Source: JAUNSR01 sp036655355
Lineage (GTDB): Bacteria > Bacteroidota > Bacteroidia > Bacteroidales > JAUNSR01
DNA: 64,000 bases
Assembly: GCA_036655355.1 (NCBI GenBank)
Contig: JAVVQG010000010.1
Span: forward strand, 62,001 to 126,000
Reading direction: 5' to 3'
Within the stretch, counting starts at the first letter, position 1. Every line of letters starts with the position of its first letter. Shown here piece by piece: positions 17,331 through 26,888 of this stretch. A program made the translations under genes and the position numbers. The notes beneath the pieces are model-generated. The model saw only the letters and a list, made by a program, of their open reading frames with translations. It had not been told where the DNA came from and did no database searches.

Positions 17331-17404
17331 CACATCTCAAAACCTAAGCTAAGGTATATAGATGGTGCATTTAATCTTGATGTTTAAAATTAAATGATAT
17401 ACAA
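17331..17404 (+). repeat. Degenerate copy C of the dispersed element, before SusD
   Basis: The segment aaggtatatagatggtgcat, then ttaatcttgatgtttaaaa and gatatacaa, aligns with the 3' two-thirds of copy A (aaggtatatagatagcacat, ttgaccttagcgttaaaa, aatatacaa). The 5' third is only weakly similar. It ends exactly at the SusD ATG (17405), as copies A and D end at theirs. Confidence 0.6.
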
Positions 17405-18901
17405 ATGAAAATAATAAAATATCTCTCTTTTTTGGTTCTTATTCTTTTCAGTTCATGTAATGACTGGCTGGATTTGGAACCTACTAATGGTCGACTGACA
17501 GACTTGTATTGGCAGACTAAGTCGGACGTCCACAATACGATGATGAACTGCTATGTTCGTCTTAGAGGAGACGTTCAAGAACGAGTATTGGTATGGGGTG
17601 AGATGCGTGCAGACGTATTAGAGACGAATGATGCTACTAATCTGGAAATCAAAGAGCAGAATTTCAATACGGAGAATAATTACCTCGCGTGGGCTTCATT
17701 TTACAAAGTGATAAACTCAGCAAATTCAGTGATAGAGAATGCAGAGAAAGTATTAGACAGGGATCCGCTCTTTACAGAAGAAGAGTGTCTTGCTTATGTT
17801 GCAGAAGCAAAGATTGTGCGTGCATTAGCATATTTCTACTTGGTACGTACATTTAGGGAAGTCCCTTTCGTCCTGAATTCGTACACTAGCGATAATCAGG
17901 ATTTCTATGTTCCAACCTCTTCAGAAAAGGTGATTTTGGATAAGTTGAAGGAGGATTTGATTTGGGCGACAGAAAATGCAAAATCTTATTATAACACAAC
18001 ACTTACCGGACCGGATTCTTGGCAGAATAAGTCTAGAGCGACTAAATGGGCAGCATACGCATTGCTAGCAGATATCTATTTATGGAATGAAGAGTATCAG
18101 TTGTGCCGTGATGCATGTATGGAGATCATTGAGAAAAGTCAACTTAAATTAGTTTCAGGTGAAGAGTGGTATAAAATATTTTATCCTGGACTCTCTTCAG
18201 AATCTATTTTCGAACTTTATTATGATCATGGAAATAACCAGACAAATAATCTTTTCAATTGGTTTAATAAGTCTGCCCGTTATTATCTAAATACGGGAAC
18301 GCGTACTTTGTTCGAAGAAACTCCTGATGACCTCAGAGGTTACAAAAAGTCTTACTACAAACAGGATACTTGGTATAGTGTTTGGAAGTATATGGGAACT
18401 AAAGAAGCCGGAGATAATGGAGAAAACAAAAGAAGTGGAAATAATCAATCCGCAAACTGGATTTATTATCGTTTGGCAGATATTTATTTGATATATGCGG
18501 AGGCTTCTGTATTTCAGGAAGAGGGGAACCGTTCCAATTATATTGAAGCAGCAAGAGCATTAAATGTGATTAAAGAGCGTGCCGGTATTCCTCTTTTAGA
18601 TGAGGATCGGATTCTGACTATGAGTGAAACCATGTTTGCGGATGAGATCTTACTTGAACGTAAAAAGGAGTTTGTTGGAGAAGGAAAGAGATGGTTTGAT
18701 TTAGTGAGATTTTCAAAGAAAGAAAACTTTGAGTCTAATTACCGTGATTTGGTAATGAATATATTGCTTGAAATCATACCGCTACCCGAACGTCCAATTT
18801 TCCAGGCAAAGATGGGAAACCCATGGAGATATTACCTTCCGATCCATAAAGAAGAAATGGACCGATCGAAAGGAGTCCTAATACAGAATCCTGCTTATTA
18901 A
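17405..18901 (+). CDS. RagB/SusD family lipoprotein (first)
   Basis: The 498-residue lipoprotein starts MKIIKYLSFLVLILFSSCND with lipobox Cys18. SusD features are DWLDLEPTNGRLTDLYW at the N-terminus (SusD_N), AYVAEAKIVRALAYFYLVRT, WAAYALLADIYLWNEEYQLC, IYYRLADIYLIYAEASVF, and LERKKEFVGEGKRWFDLVRF near the C-terminus. It forms the extracellular substrate-binding lid over the SusC channel encoded upstream. Its stop codon overlaps the possible first ATG of the next gene (TAATG). The ATG follows TATACAA from the element copy C. Confidence 0.97.
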   Translation: MKIIKYLSFLVLILFSSCNDWLDLEPTNGRLTDLYWQTKSDVHNTMMNCYVRLRGDVQERVLVWGEMRADVLETNDATNLEIKEQNFNTENNYLAWASFYKVINSANSVIENAEKVLDRDPLFTEEECLAYVAEAKIVRALAYFYLVRTFREVPFVLNSYTSDNQDFYVPTSSEKVILDKLKEDLIWATENAKSYYNTTLTGPDSWQNKSRATKWAAYALLADIYLWNEEYQLCRDACMEIIEKSQLKLVSGEEWYKIFYPGLSSESIFELYYDHGNNQTNNLFNWFNKSARYYLNTGTRTLFEETPDDLRGYKKSYYKQDTWYSVWKYMGTKEAGDNGENKRSGNNQSANWIYYRLADIYLIYAEASVFQEEGNRSNYIEAARALNVIKERAGIPLLDEDRILTMSETMFADEILLERKKEFVGEGKRWFDLVRFSKKENFESNYRDLVMNILLEIIPLPERPIFQAKMGNPWRYYLPIHKEEMDRSKGVLIQNPAY

Positions 18902-20493
18902 TGATTAAAAAATCAACCATGAAAAAAATATATGCAATCTGTTTTGCCGTTGTGCTTCTTTTCTTTGGAAGCTGTTCCGAAGAAGATCTGAATAAACGCT
19001 TCATGCCTTTTGATGAGGTGTCGGCTTCTATGTATTTTGCCGAGAACGACCAATATTCCGATTGGTATAAATTAATGGAGAAGGCAGATATGGTAAATAC
19101 CTTTCACTTAAGTAATATACCGCTTACCTGCTTTTTCGTGTCAAATGATATTCTCCAAAATTATGTTAAACAGAAAGGGTATGATAATATTGATGCCTTT
19201 CCAGCTGAAAAGGCAAAAACATTACTCAAATATCATACTTTACCAGACGTAGTATTTTCATTCTCATCATTTCGAGATGGTCGTCTCGCGGATTCAACGG
19301 CAACAGGAGATTATCTGGCTTGTCTTCTTAAGCCCGGAGAAATATTTCTTAACCGCGATTCAAAAGTGATTCGTTGGGATATTGAAGTAACTAACGGAGT
19401 TATGCATCAGCTTGATCATGTGATTGATCCTATTGAAGATACGATGTATGATTATTTGATGAATAATGATCGTTATTCAATTTTCAGAGAAGCTGTTCAG
19501 TTGACAGGAAATCAGGAATTGTATAGTCAGTTAAATCTTGATTATGTGGCACTGAAAGCACGTCGGACATTGTTTGTTACTGCTGATGAGACGTATAATA
19601 AAGTAGGGATTAACACAACTGCAGATTTAATTAGTCAATATTCTCCCAATGATTCGGATTATGAGAATTTAGATAATCCTTTGAATAAATATGTGCGATA
19701 TCACTTGTTGGAACGTGACTCATATACAAAAGATTGGGGCGAACGTATGACTTGGAAACACAACAATCTGAAAATAGTCGACGATAAAGGTGTCACTTTT
19801 CCTACTATGGCTGGAGACGAGTTGGTGCTTGTTAGCTCTCGACAATTGGATTATCTAGTAAACGGGTTAGATCTTCATAAGACATATTATAATGTACCCG
19901 TAAGAAATGGTGTGATCCATGAAGTTCTTGGAGACTTGCCAATAAAACAACAGCCTAGCATGATTACGTTACAAGAGGCAACTGATATTTTGCATTTTAA
20001 TCAGATAGCGGAGTATAGAGCTAAAAAGCAGCCTAAGAAAATGATTTTCATGAATAAAAAGGATTTTAATCCGGCTGTGACTTGGACTTCTGTGCCCGAT
20101 ACAAAGAAAGATGCACTCGGTTATATAATCTTCTCATCTGACTCATATAACTTCCTTGAAAATGGCTTCTTATTCGGTGATTGTCTATATGCTAATCTTG
20201 GACCAAAAGGATATGTTGAGATAGAAACGGTTCCAGTACCGGCAGGTACCTACAGTGTGAAGATTATGCATAAAGTAGTAAAACAGACTGGTGGAAATTT
20301 TCAGGCATATGTAGATGATGTGAAACTTGGTTCAACTATCGTTGCTTATACTAACGGATATGACAGTTTTCCTTGGGTTACTATAGGGGAAGTGACATTT
20401 GACAAGACCTCTCGTCATAAAATAAAAATGTCCGTAGTAAAAGCGGGGGAGTTACATTGGGATATGTTGGTTTTTGAACCTCTAAATAAATAA
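18901..20493 (+). CDS. FAS1-domain lipoprotein (second)
   Basis: The first ATG at 18901 overlaps the SusD stop by one base. An internal ATG at 18919 gives the cleaner lipoprotein signal MKKIYAICFAVVLLFFGSC followed by SEED, so 18919 may be the true start (524 residues). FAS1-like segments are YSDWYKLMEKADMVNTFHLS, LTCFFVSNDILQNYVKQKGY, and NGVMHQLDHVIDPIEDTMYD, then a second unit (YSIFREAVQLTGNQELYSQL, NGVIHEVLGDLPI). The C-terminal ~130 residues form a beta-rich module (PVPAGTYSVKIMHKVV, HWDMLVFEPLNK) resembling the tail of the next protein. It is presumably a surface binder paired with the SusCD complex. Confidence 0.85.
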   Translation: MIKKSTMKKIYAICFAVVLLFFGSCSEEDLNKRFMPFDEVSASMYFAENDQYSDWYKLMEKADMVNTFHLSNIPLTCFFVSNDILQNYVKQKGYDNIDAFPAEKAKTLLKYHTLPDVVFSFSSFRDGRLADSTATGDYLACLLKPGEIFLNRDSKVIRWDIEVTNGVMHQLDHVIDPIEDTMYDYLMNNDRYSIFREAVQLTGNQELYSQLNLDYVALKARRTLFVTADETYNKVGINTTADLISQYSPNDSDYENLDNPLNKYVRYHLLERDSYTKDWGERMTWKHNNLKIVDDKGVTFPTMAGDELVLVSSRQLDYLVNGLDLHKTYYNVPVRNGVIHEVLGDLPIKQQPSMITLQEATDILHFNQIAEYRAKKQPKKMIFMNKKDFNPAVTWTSVPDTKKDALGYIIFSSDSYNFLENGFLFGDCLYANLGPKGYVEIETVPVPAGTYSVKIMHKVVKQTGGNFQAYVDDVKLGSTIVAYTNGYDSFPWVTIGEVTFDKTSRHKIKMSVVKAGELHWDMLVFEPLNK

Positions 20494-20496
20494 GGT

Positions 20497-22071
20497 ATGA
20501 AATTTTCAAAATTAAGTATATTCTTTCTTCTCGTGAGTATGGTTAGTTGCAAGGACGACTGGAATGCTCATTATGATGAAAATCTTGCGAATGTAGCAAA
20601 TATGAAATCCTGGGAATTCCTCCAGAGTAAGCCGGAGTATTCTGAATTTACTGCATTACTCCAGAAAACGAATTCGTATAAGGTTTTCGAAACAAACCAG
20701 AGATATACAATATGGGCACCAAAAAATGGGAAATTACCTGATGTTACAGCAATGACTGATTCGGCGCTTACCATTGTCCTGAAAAATTATATTTCACTGG
20801 TAGATTACCCTAGTTCTAGTTTTTATGATGGTTTGCCCTTAAAAACCTTTTCGGGAAAGAGTATGCTATTGCGTAAGGATCCGGATAATACTCAGCTTTA
20901 TTTGATAAACGGTGCGAGCCGCATCGTAAAAACGGATATGGCCTGTTTGGACGGAGTGATTCACGAAGTAGACACGATGTTGGCTGTTCGTCCTGTTATT
21001 TATGATTACATGATGGAAAATCCACGTTATGAAAGACTTCAGGAGCTGATCACGTCGCAGATAGACAGTTTGTTTGATGCGGTAAATAGCGAGAAAATTG
21101 GTGAAACTTCAACGGGTAAGCCTCTTTATGACTCAATTTTTATTAAGAAAAATCGTATTCTCAACTGGGCATCTATAGATAAAGACAACCGTTATTATAC
21201 AGCTTTTCTCCCTACCAATGAGTGTTTAGATGCTGCTATTGCGCAGTTTTATAATGATTTGCGGGCGGTGAGGAACGAAGAGCCGAATGACAAGGATAGT
21301 TTAGCCCTTGAAAACTGGATTTTGGGTTCAGTGGTATATGGAAAGGCGATTGATAAATATGGGGAAGAACAAATTCTCTCATCCGTTCGCGGAGTAAAAT
21401 GGAATACCCTTTATCAACAGGTAAATGTGGCAAGCCGAAAAGAGTTTAGCAACGGATTTACATATGATGTTGATAAATTATTTATTCCACGTTCATTACT
21501 GATGGAAAAAGAACTTTCGTATAGTGCTCCAGCAGTATGTGAAAAAGATCCAGAACGATTGGAAGTATATGTAACAGGTGATGTGTCTGCAGAAGATGTT
21601 ACTATCCAAAAGGAGGTGAAAATGGTAAATCGTATTAAATACCTATCCTCGGATATGACTCTAAAAGCAGGTCCAAGCGATAATATCCCATTATTCCAGC
21701 AGGAACTTACCTGGCGAGCAAGCCGTGTTACTGAAATCCTGGATGAAGAAGATCCTGATTTTGGTGAAACTCGTATCAATGATATTGCGATGCTACCTGG
21801 GGAATATAGTGTTCAGCTGACATTCTATAAAACAGTTGAAGTAGATACTGATTTTGAAGTATACGTAAATGGTATTTATGTGAACACCGTTGATATATCT
21901 AAGTTTAAAACCAACGGAACTTCTGTGGGTGTAAGTCTTGGACGAGTGAATATCCCGGAAACCACTCAAATCGAACCTGCTACAATTACACTGAAAAGTA
22001 CAGGAAATGGTCACAAGAAATCACTGACGTTTATCAGTATTTTATTTAAACCGACACCAAATAATTATTAG
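20497..22071 (+). CDS. FAS1-domain lipoprotein (third)
   Basis: The 524-residue lipoprotein starts MKFSKLSIFFLLVSMVSCKD with lipobox Cys18 followed by KDDW. FAS1 features are MKSWEFLQSKPEYSEFTALL, RYTIWAPKNGKLPDV, VLKNYISLVDYPSSS and DGVIHEVDTMLAVRPVIYDY, then a second FAS1-like unit with YYTAFLPTNECLDAAIAQFY. The C-terminal ~110 residues (MLPGEYSVQLTFYKTVEVDT) form a beta-sandwich-like module similar in style to the preceding protein. It starts 3 bp after the previous stop and ends 10 bp before the second SusC, so translation is probably coupled. The two adjacent FAS1 lipoproteins look like a duplicated pair that has diverged strongly. Confidence 0.85.
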   Translation: MKFSKLSIFFLLVSMVSCKDDWNAHYDENLANVANMKSWEFLQSKPEYSEFTALLQKTNSYKVFETNQRYTIWAPKNGKLPDVTAMTDSALTIVLKNYISLVDYPSSSFYDGLPLKTFSGKSMLLRKDPDNTQLYLINGASRIVKTDMACLDGVIHEVDTMLAVRPVIYDYMMENPRYERLQELITSQIDSLFDAVNSEKIGETSTGKPLYDSIFIKKNRILNWASIDKDNRYYTAFLPTNECLDAAIAQFYNDLRAVRNEEPNDKDSLALENWILGSVVYGKAIDKYGEEQILSSVRGVKWNTLYQQVNVASRKEFSNGFTYDVDKLFIPRSLLMEKELSYSAPAVCEKDPERLEVYVTGDVSAEDVTIQKEVKMVNRIKYLSSDMTLKAGPSDNIPLFQQELTWRASRVTEILDEEDPDFGETRINDIAMLPGEYSVQLTFYKTVEVDTDFEVYVNGIYVNTVDISKFKTNGTSVGVSLGRVNIPETTQIEPATITLKSTGNGHKKSLTFISILFKPTPNNY

Positions 22072-22081
22072 GATTTGTTAT

Positions 22082-25000
22082 ATGAAAACCAAAACAATCA
22101 TATTCTCTTTCTTGATTTCGGCTACTACGCTGAATGCAGTAGCTCAAGATCAGAAAGTGTATAATATAAAAGGTACCATCTACAGTTCGGAAGATCGCAA
22201 GCCGGTGGAAGGAGCTCTAGTTTCTGCTAACGGAGCGATAAAATCTGTTCTAACTGATGCAGAAGGTAATTTTACGATTTCTGTTAAAACATCGCCAGAG
22301 TTATTAAGAGTTCGTTATAAGGACTTTTATAATCAGGAAGTGAAAATATTCGGGCGAGATTATGTCAAAGTGTACCTAATTCCAGAGAGTGAGACTTCTT
22401 ATTCACCTGAACTTACTTTGCCATTTTCTACGGTCAAGATTGGAGATAAAACAGGAACAACTCAAACTGTCTATCAGAAAAATCTGAGTAGAAATCGTTC
22501 CTCTTCAGAAGAAATGCTTCAAGGAAATGTTGCATCAGTACGTGTAATTAGTAAGAATGGATTGCCAGGAGAAGGTAATGTTGTCAATTATAGAGGTATC
22601 AGATCTCTTACCGGTAATAATGCACCAATAATGTTACTCGACGGAATGCCAATTCTGCCTAATATTTCGCCGTCGCCTGTATTTACGGGTTATTCGAGAA
22701 ACATATATGGAGTAATAAGTCCACGTGAAATTGACAATCTTTCTGTTCTAGGAGGTTATGAAGGAGCATCGATGGGAGCCATTAGTTCAAACGGAATGTT
22801 GATGGTAACTTCAGACCGTCCTGAAGATATGGAAACGAAGGTGGAATTTGAGACTGTAACCGGCTTTGCACAAGTAAATAACAAACTGCCTCAGTTAGAT
22901 CAGAATGAGTTTACTCGCTATTTCTATCAGATTGGGCAGACTATGACTACTGCTAACGACTTGGTTTCGCGTTTTCCATTTTTGTTAGAAGATCCTAAAT
23001 ATGGAACATCTTACTATGCCTATCATCATAACACCGATTGGCAGGATGTTATTTTTAGAACAGGATTCGTAACCGACAATATGTTGAGAATTAAAGGAGG
23101 GGATGAAATAGCAAAGTATTCTTTGATGGCTGGTTATCAACAGCAACAAGGCATTGTGAAGAATACCGATATGAATCGCTATTATGCTCGTTATAATGCT
23201 CAGATGATTATGAATAAGAAGCTGAGTATGTATGTAAATATGGGATTCAGTTATTTTAAGAAGGACATGGCAGAACAAGGTCTTGTTCCTGAAATCAATC
23301 CTTTACTTACTGCGTTGCGTAAGCCGGCTATTCTTGGAACTCATGCTGTAAATGCTAGAGGAAGAGTCCTTTCTGTATATGATAATGTGCGAGAATTCGG
23401 AATAAGTAATCCATTAGCTGTTGTTAATACTGTTAAAGGAAGTGGCGCGGATTATAACATGATGATGAATCTCCGAATGAACTATCAGATTAATAACGAT
23501 TTGATGGTGAAAGCAAGTGCCGGAATTAATTATAATTACAATAGAGAAAAGTTGTTCGTTCCTGGAATATCAAGCAACTACCTCTCTCCGATGTTAGATG
23601 GTAAGGCGAAAAACCTAATCCGTCAGGGAAGTGGTTTCGATATGAATTATTATGGAAATGCCACAATCAACTATCACAAGGAGATTAATGGTAAACATGA
23701 GATCGATGCATTGGCTGGTGGACAGTTTATGTGGTCCGAGAGACTATATGAATATGGACGAGGTATGAATACAGCTTCTGACTTTGATAAAAATCTGGGA
23801 AATGTACAGGATATGGATTCGAAATTGCTTGGAGGATATAATGATATTTGGAAATGGGGTAACCTGTTTGTGAATGCGGGTTATATTTTTGATAAGCAAT
23901 TTTATGCAGGTGTTAAATTAACCGCAGATGCAACCTCTGCTACCGGAGATAAAGCTGATTTATTTGAGTTATTCCCTTCTGGATATGTAGCGTGGAAAAT
24001 TAATCAAGCACCTTTTTTAAGAAATGCCTATTTGATCAATGATCTAACATTACGAGCCGAAATCTCAACTCGTGGAAATGGCCTTATGCCCGTGATGATC
24101 TCTAAATATCATTATACAGCGATTGATTACAAAGAAATCGGAGGTATTATTCGTGCGAATATCCCAAATGAAAAACTCAAGATGGAACGTCTCTCGTCAT
24201 ATAATGCAGGACTAGATTTCTCTACTTGGGGATATAAGTTGAAGATGAATTTGGATGTTTACTATGATCGTACTTCTGATATGATTTTGCAACAGGTTCT
24301 TCCATCCTCTTACGGAAGTATTAGCCAATATGCGAATCTCGGAGAAATGGAAACCAAGGGGATAGAATTGGGTATAACAGGAAAGGTTCTACAACTTCAG
24401 AATTTGGAATGGACATTGGGTGCTACAGTAGGCCACTACAAATCAAAAATTGTTAGCTTGGGAGACCGGAACCAAATAATTAACAAATTAAGTGATGGGG
24501 CAGAAATTATCTCTCGTGTAGGAGATTCTCCATATGCTTTTTATGGTTTAAAAATGGAGGGGGTTTATGCTACAACAAAGGAAGCCGAAAGTGCAGGCCT
24601 AAAGGATTATCGCGGCATACCTTATCGTGCGGGTGATATACGCTATGCTAATAATAATAGTGTAGATAAGATAATCAATGAGAAGGATAAAATGATTATT
24701 GGAGATGCTACTCCTGACGTATATGGAGGAGTTTATACTAACCTTAAATATCATGGTTTCTCACTAGATGCTCAATTTACCTATTCTATCGGAAATGATA
24801 TTTATAATGCCACACGTCGTCAGAATGAATCAATGAAAGATCTTGCTGGTCAAAGTACCAATGTTCTTAAGAATTGGCGAGTGGAAGGACAACAGACTGA
24901 TGTTCCGAGAGCTGAATTTGGTGACCCTATGAATAATAGCCAATTTTCTTCACGATGGATTGAAGATGGATCATATTTTAAGCTCAAATACCTCACACTT

Positions 25001-25201
25001 GGTTATGAATGGCAGAAGTTAGGAAGTAATATTTCGAAACTTCAATTTTATGTAACTGCTGAAAATTTATTTACTATAAGTAAATATCTAGGGTATGACC
25101 CTGAATTGGCTTTCAATTACACGCAAAGTATGATGGGTGTAGATTACGCAAAGATTCCGGGAACAAGAACGTATAAATTCGGGGTCCGGATAGGATTCTA
25201 A
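22082..25201 (+). CDS. SusC/RagA-type TonB-linked outer-membrane protein (second)
   Basis: The 1039-residue protein has a signal peptide (MKTKTIIFSFLISATTLNAV-AQ), a carboxypeptidase-regulatory-like domain (NIKGTIYSSEDRKPVEGALV), a plug with EEMLQGNVASVRVISKNGLP, VNYRGIRSLTGNNAPIMLLD and LSVLGGYEGASMGAISSNGM, and a barrel ending in TYKFGVRIGF. The canonical plug signature is looser here than in the first SusC: the usual LKDAAATAIYG becomes LGGYEGASMGAISSNG. It still fits the SusC family, and a SusD-like gene follows after 18 bp. It is presumably a second importer or a subunit for a related ligand. Confidence 0.95.
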   Translation: MKTKTIIFSFLISATTLNAVAQDQKVYNIKGTIYSSEDRKPVEGALVSANGAIKSVLTDAEGNFTISVKTSPELLRVRYKDFYNQEVKIFGRDYVKVYLIPESETSYSPELTLPFSTVKIGDKTGTTQTVYQKNLSRNRSSSEEMLQGNVASVRVISKNGLPGEGNVVNYRGIRSLTGNNAPIMLLDGMPILPNISPSPVFTGYSRNIYGVISPREIDNLSVLGGYEGASMGAISSNGMLMVTSDRPEDMETKVEFETVTGFAQVNNKLPQLDQNEFTRYFYQIGQTMTTANDLVSRFPFLLEDPKYGTSYYAYHHNTDWQDVIFRTGFVTDNMLRIKGGDEIAKYSLMAGYQQQQGIVKNTDMNRYYARYNAQMIMNKKLSMYVNMGFSYFKKDMAEQGLVPEINPLLTALRKPAILGTHAVNARGRVLSVYDNVREFGISNPLAVVNTVKGSGADYNMMMNLRMNYQINNDLMVKASAGINYNYNREKLFVPGISSNYLSPMLDGKAKNLIRQGSGFDMNYYGNATINYHKEINGKHEIDALAGGQFMWSERLYEYGRGMNTASDFDKNLGNVQDMDSKLLGGYNDIWKWGNLFVNAGYIFDKQFYAGVKLTADATSATGDKADLFELFPSGYVAWKINQAPFLRNAYLINDLTLRAEISTRGNGLMPVMISKYHYTAIDYKEIGGIIRANIPNEKLKMERLSSYNAGLDFSTWGYKLKMNLDVYYDRTSDMILQQVLPSSYGSISQYANLGEMETKGIELGITGKVLQLQNLEWTLGATVGHYKSKIVSLGDRNQIINKLSDGAEIISRVGDSPYAFYGLKMEGVYATTKEAESAGLKDYRGIPYRAGDIRYANNNSVDKIINEKDKMIIGDATPDVYGGVYTNLKYHGFSLDAQFTYSIGNDIYNATRRQNESMKDLAGQSTNVLKNWRVEGQQTDVPRAEFGDPMNNSQFSSRWIEDGSYFKLKYLTLGYEWQKLGSNISKLQFYVTAENLFTISKYLGYDPELAFNYTQSMMGVDYAKIPGTRTYKFGVRIGF

Positions 25202-25219
25202 AATCAGATTCAAAAAGTT

Positions 25220-26809
25220 ATGACTATGAGTAGTTTTAAATTTAAATATGCACCGCTGTTATTTCTTGGGGCTTTAGGCCTAAGTTCATGTGAGGATATC
25301 CTCAATACAGATCCGGTTACAAGTCTGAATGCAGGAGATCATTATAGTATACAGTCTGAACTATATGCAGCCTATATTGGTATAGCAGGCTCATTTGTAG
25401 AAGTGGCAGATCAGACAATTGTTCTTGCTGGTTTAAAAGGCGACCTTATGCGTCCCACAAATAATGCCTCAGAAGAATTTTGGAATATTTACCGTTTCCA
25501 GCCCACTACAGATAGCTTTTATGCCAGTACTCAACGTTATTACGATATTGTAATTAATTGTAATGATTTTTTGAGACGGGCTGTTAAGTATAAAAAAGAT
25601 TATCCGGGTGATATTCCGGATAAAGTATATCGTGGATTGATTGCTTCAGCTATCAACTATAAAGTGTGGAGTCTGATGACAATTGCCAAGATCGACGGAC
25701 AGGTTGATATATACAATTCAAATTTGACATCTTCAGATAAAGATGTCATGATAACCTTATCATTAGATGATGCTCCTTCATTTTTATTGGAATACATGCG
25801 GGGTGGAGTAGATGGTATCAATGCTTTTAATACGTTAGACTGGAAATTGATTCTGAATAACGTAAATGTCAATTGGGTAGGAAGTAATTTGGAAGGGAGA
25901 ATGATTGAAGGGGAGCTACTATTGTGGGCCGGAAGATATCAGGAAGCTTTTACTGCCTATAAACAGGTTGTAACTCATCCAGAAGGAAGTAATGACGGTT
26001 ATAGAGATGTTTCAGGAACGTATCGAGGCAAAGATTGGAAGAATATATTTAGTACTACTGAAGTTGGAAACTTAGGAACGGAGGTGATTACGATTGCTCC
26101 TTACAATGCTAAAGCAGGACAACAAAATATTCTTAACCCGTTTTTCAGAAAGGCTGCTCCAGGAAAATATCTGTTAGCACCAACAAATAAGATGCTTTCT
26201 CTTTACGAAAATCAAGAGCGAAATGATTATAGTAAAAAATGCGTTTTCAGAGGACTGGGAGTGACTTATGAATCTTATAGTTCGGTTGATGGTGAAATAA
26301 CTAAGTACGCGTTAAATGATAAACAGGATATATTTACAAGTGATACCCATATACCTGTTTATCGCGTGGTGGAAGCTCATTTAGGAATGGCAGAAGCTCT
26401 TTGTTTTATGGGTAGGTTTCAAGAAGCATTTGCATTTTTAGACGATGGCCTTAAAACATATTGGAATGGAACCGCCTTTATTGCTCCTTTTACAGAATAT
26501 CCTGCTAATCTGAAAAATAATATAGGAAGCAGAGCCCGAGCCAACTTGCTCCCGATAGATCAAAAAGCACTTTTTGCATCATGTGAATCGAAATCTGACT
26601 CAATTTTCACGATGAGTAAAGTTTTGGCTGATGAAATTGCGATGGAGTTTGCTTATGAGGGGAAACGATGGTTCTCTCTGATTCGTTTGGCACGTAACCT
26701 TAATGATTCAGATTTTCTAGCAAAAGAGGTTGCCGGGAAATTCGGCGAAGGAGAAGAGGGGTTTTATCGTACGTTCCTTCAGAATCAAGATAATTGGTTT
26801 ATTAGATAG
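25220..26809 (+). CDS. RagB/SusD family lipoprotein (second)
   Basis: The 529-residue lipoprotein has its lipobox in LGALGLSSC followed by EDILNTDPVTSLNAGDHYSI, the SusD_N start. Later SusD features are LLLWAGRYQEAFTAYKQVV, VYRVVEAHLGMAEALCFMGR and DEIAMEFAYEGKRWFSLIRL. ATG 25220 is the first start; the ATG at 25226 (MSSFKF) is an alternative. It pairs with the second SusC, 18 bp upstream. The C-terminus after the RWFSLIRL motif is short. Confidence 0.93.
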   Translation: MTMSSFKFKYAPLLFLGALGLSSCEDILNTDPVTSLNAGDHYSIQSELYAAYIGIAGSFVEVADQTIVLAGLKGDLMRPTNNASEEFWNIYRFQPTTDSFYASTQRYYDIVINCNDFLRRAVKYKKDYPGDIPDKVYRGLIASAINYKVWSLMTIAKIDGQVDIYNSNLTSSDKDVMITLSLDDAPSFLLEYMRGGVDGINAFNTLDWKLILNNVNVNWVGSNLEGRMIEGELLLWAGRYQEAFTAYKQVVTHPEGSNDGYRDVSGTYRGKDWKNIFSTTEVGNLGTEVITIAPYNAKAGQQNILNPFFRKAAPGKYLLAPTNKMLSLYENQERNDYSKKCVFRGLGVTYESYSSVDGEITKYALNDKQDIFTSDTHIPVYRVVEAHLGMAEALCFMGRFQEAFAFLDDGLKTYWNGTAFIAPFTEYPANLKNNIGSRARANLLPIDQKALFASCESKSDSIFTMSKVLADEIAMEFAYEGKRWFSLIRLARNLNDSDFLAKEVAGKFGEGEEGFYRTFLQNQDNWFIR

Positions 26810-26888
26810 TGAATAGTTTAATAATTAAAAAGAATTCCCGGAATAGTGTTCTTGATTCTGTTTCGGGAAATCTGAAAAAAGTGAAAAT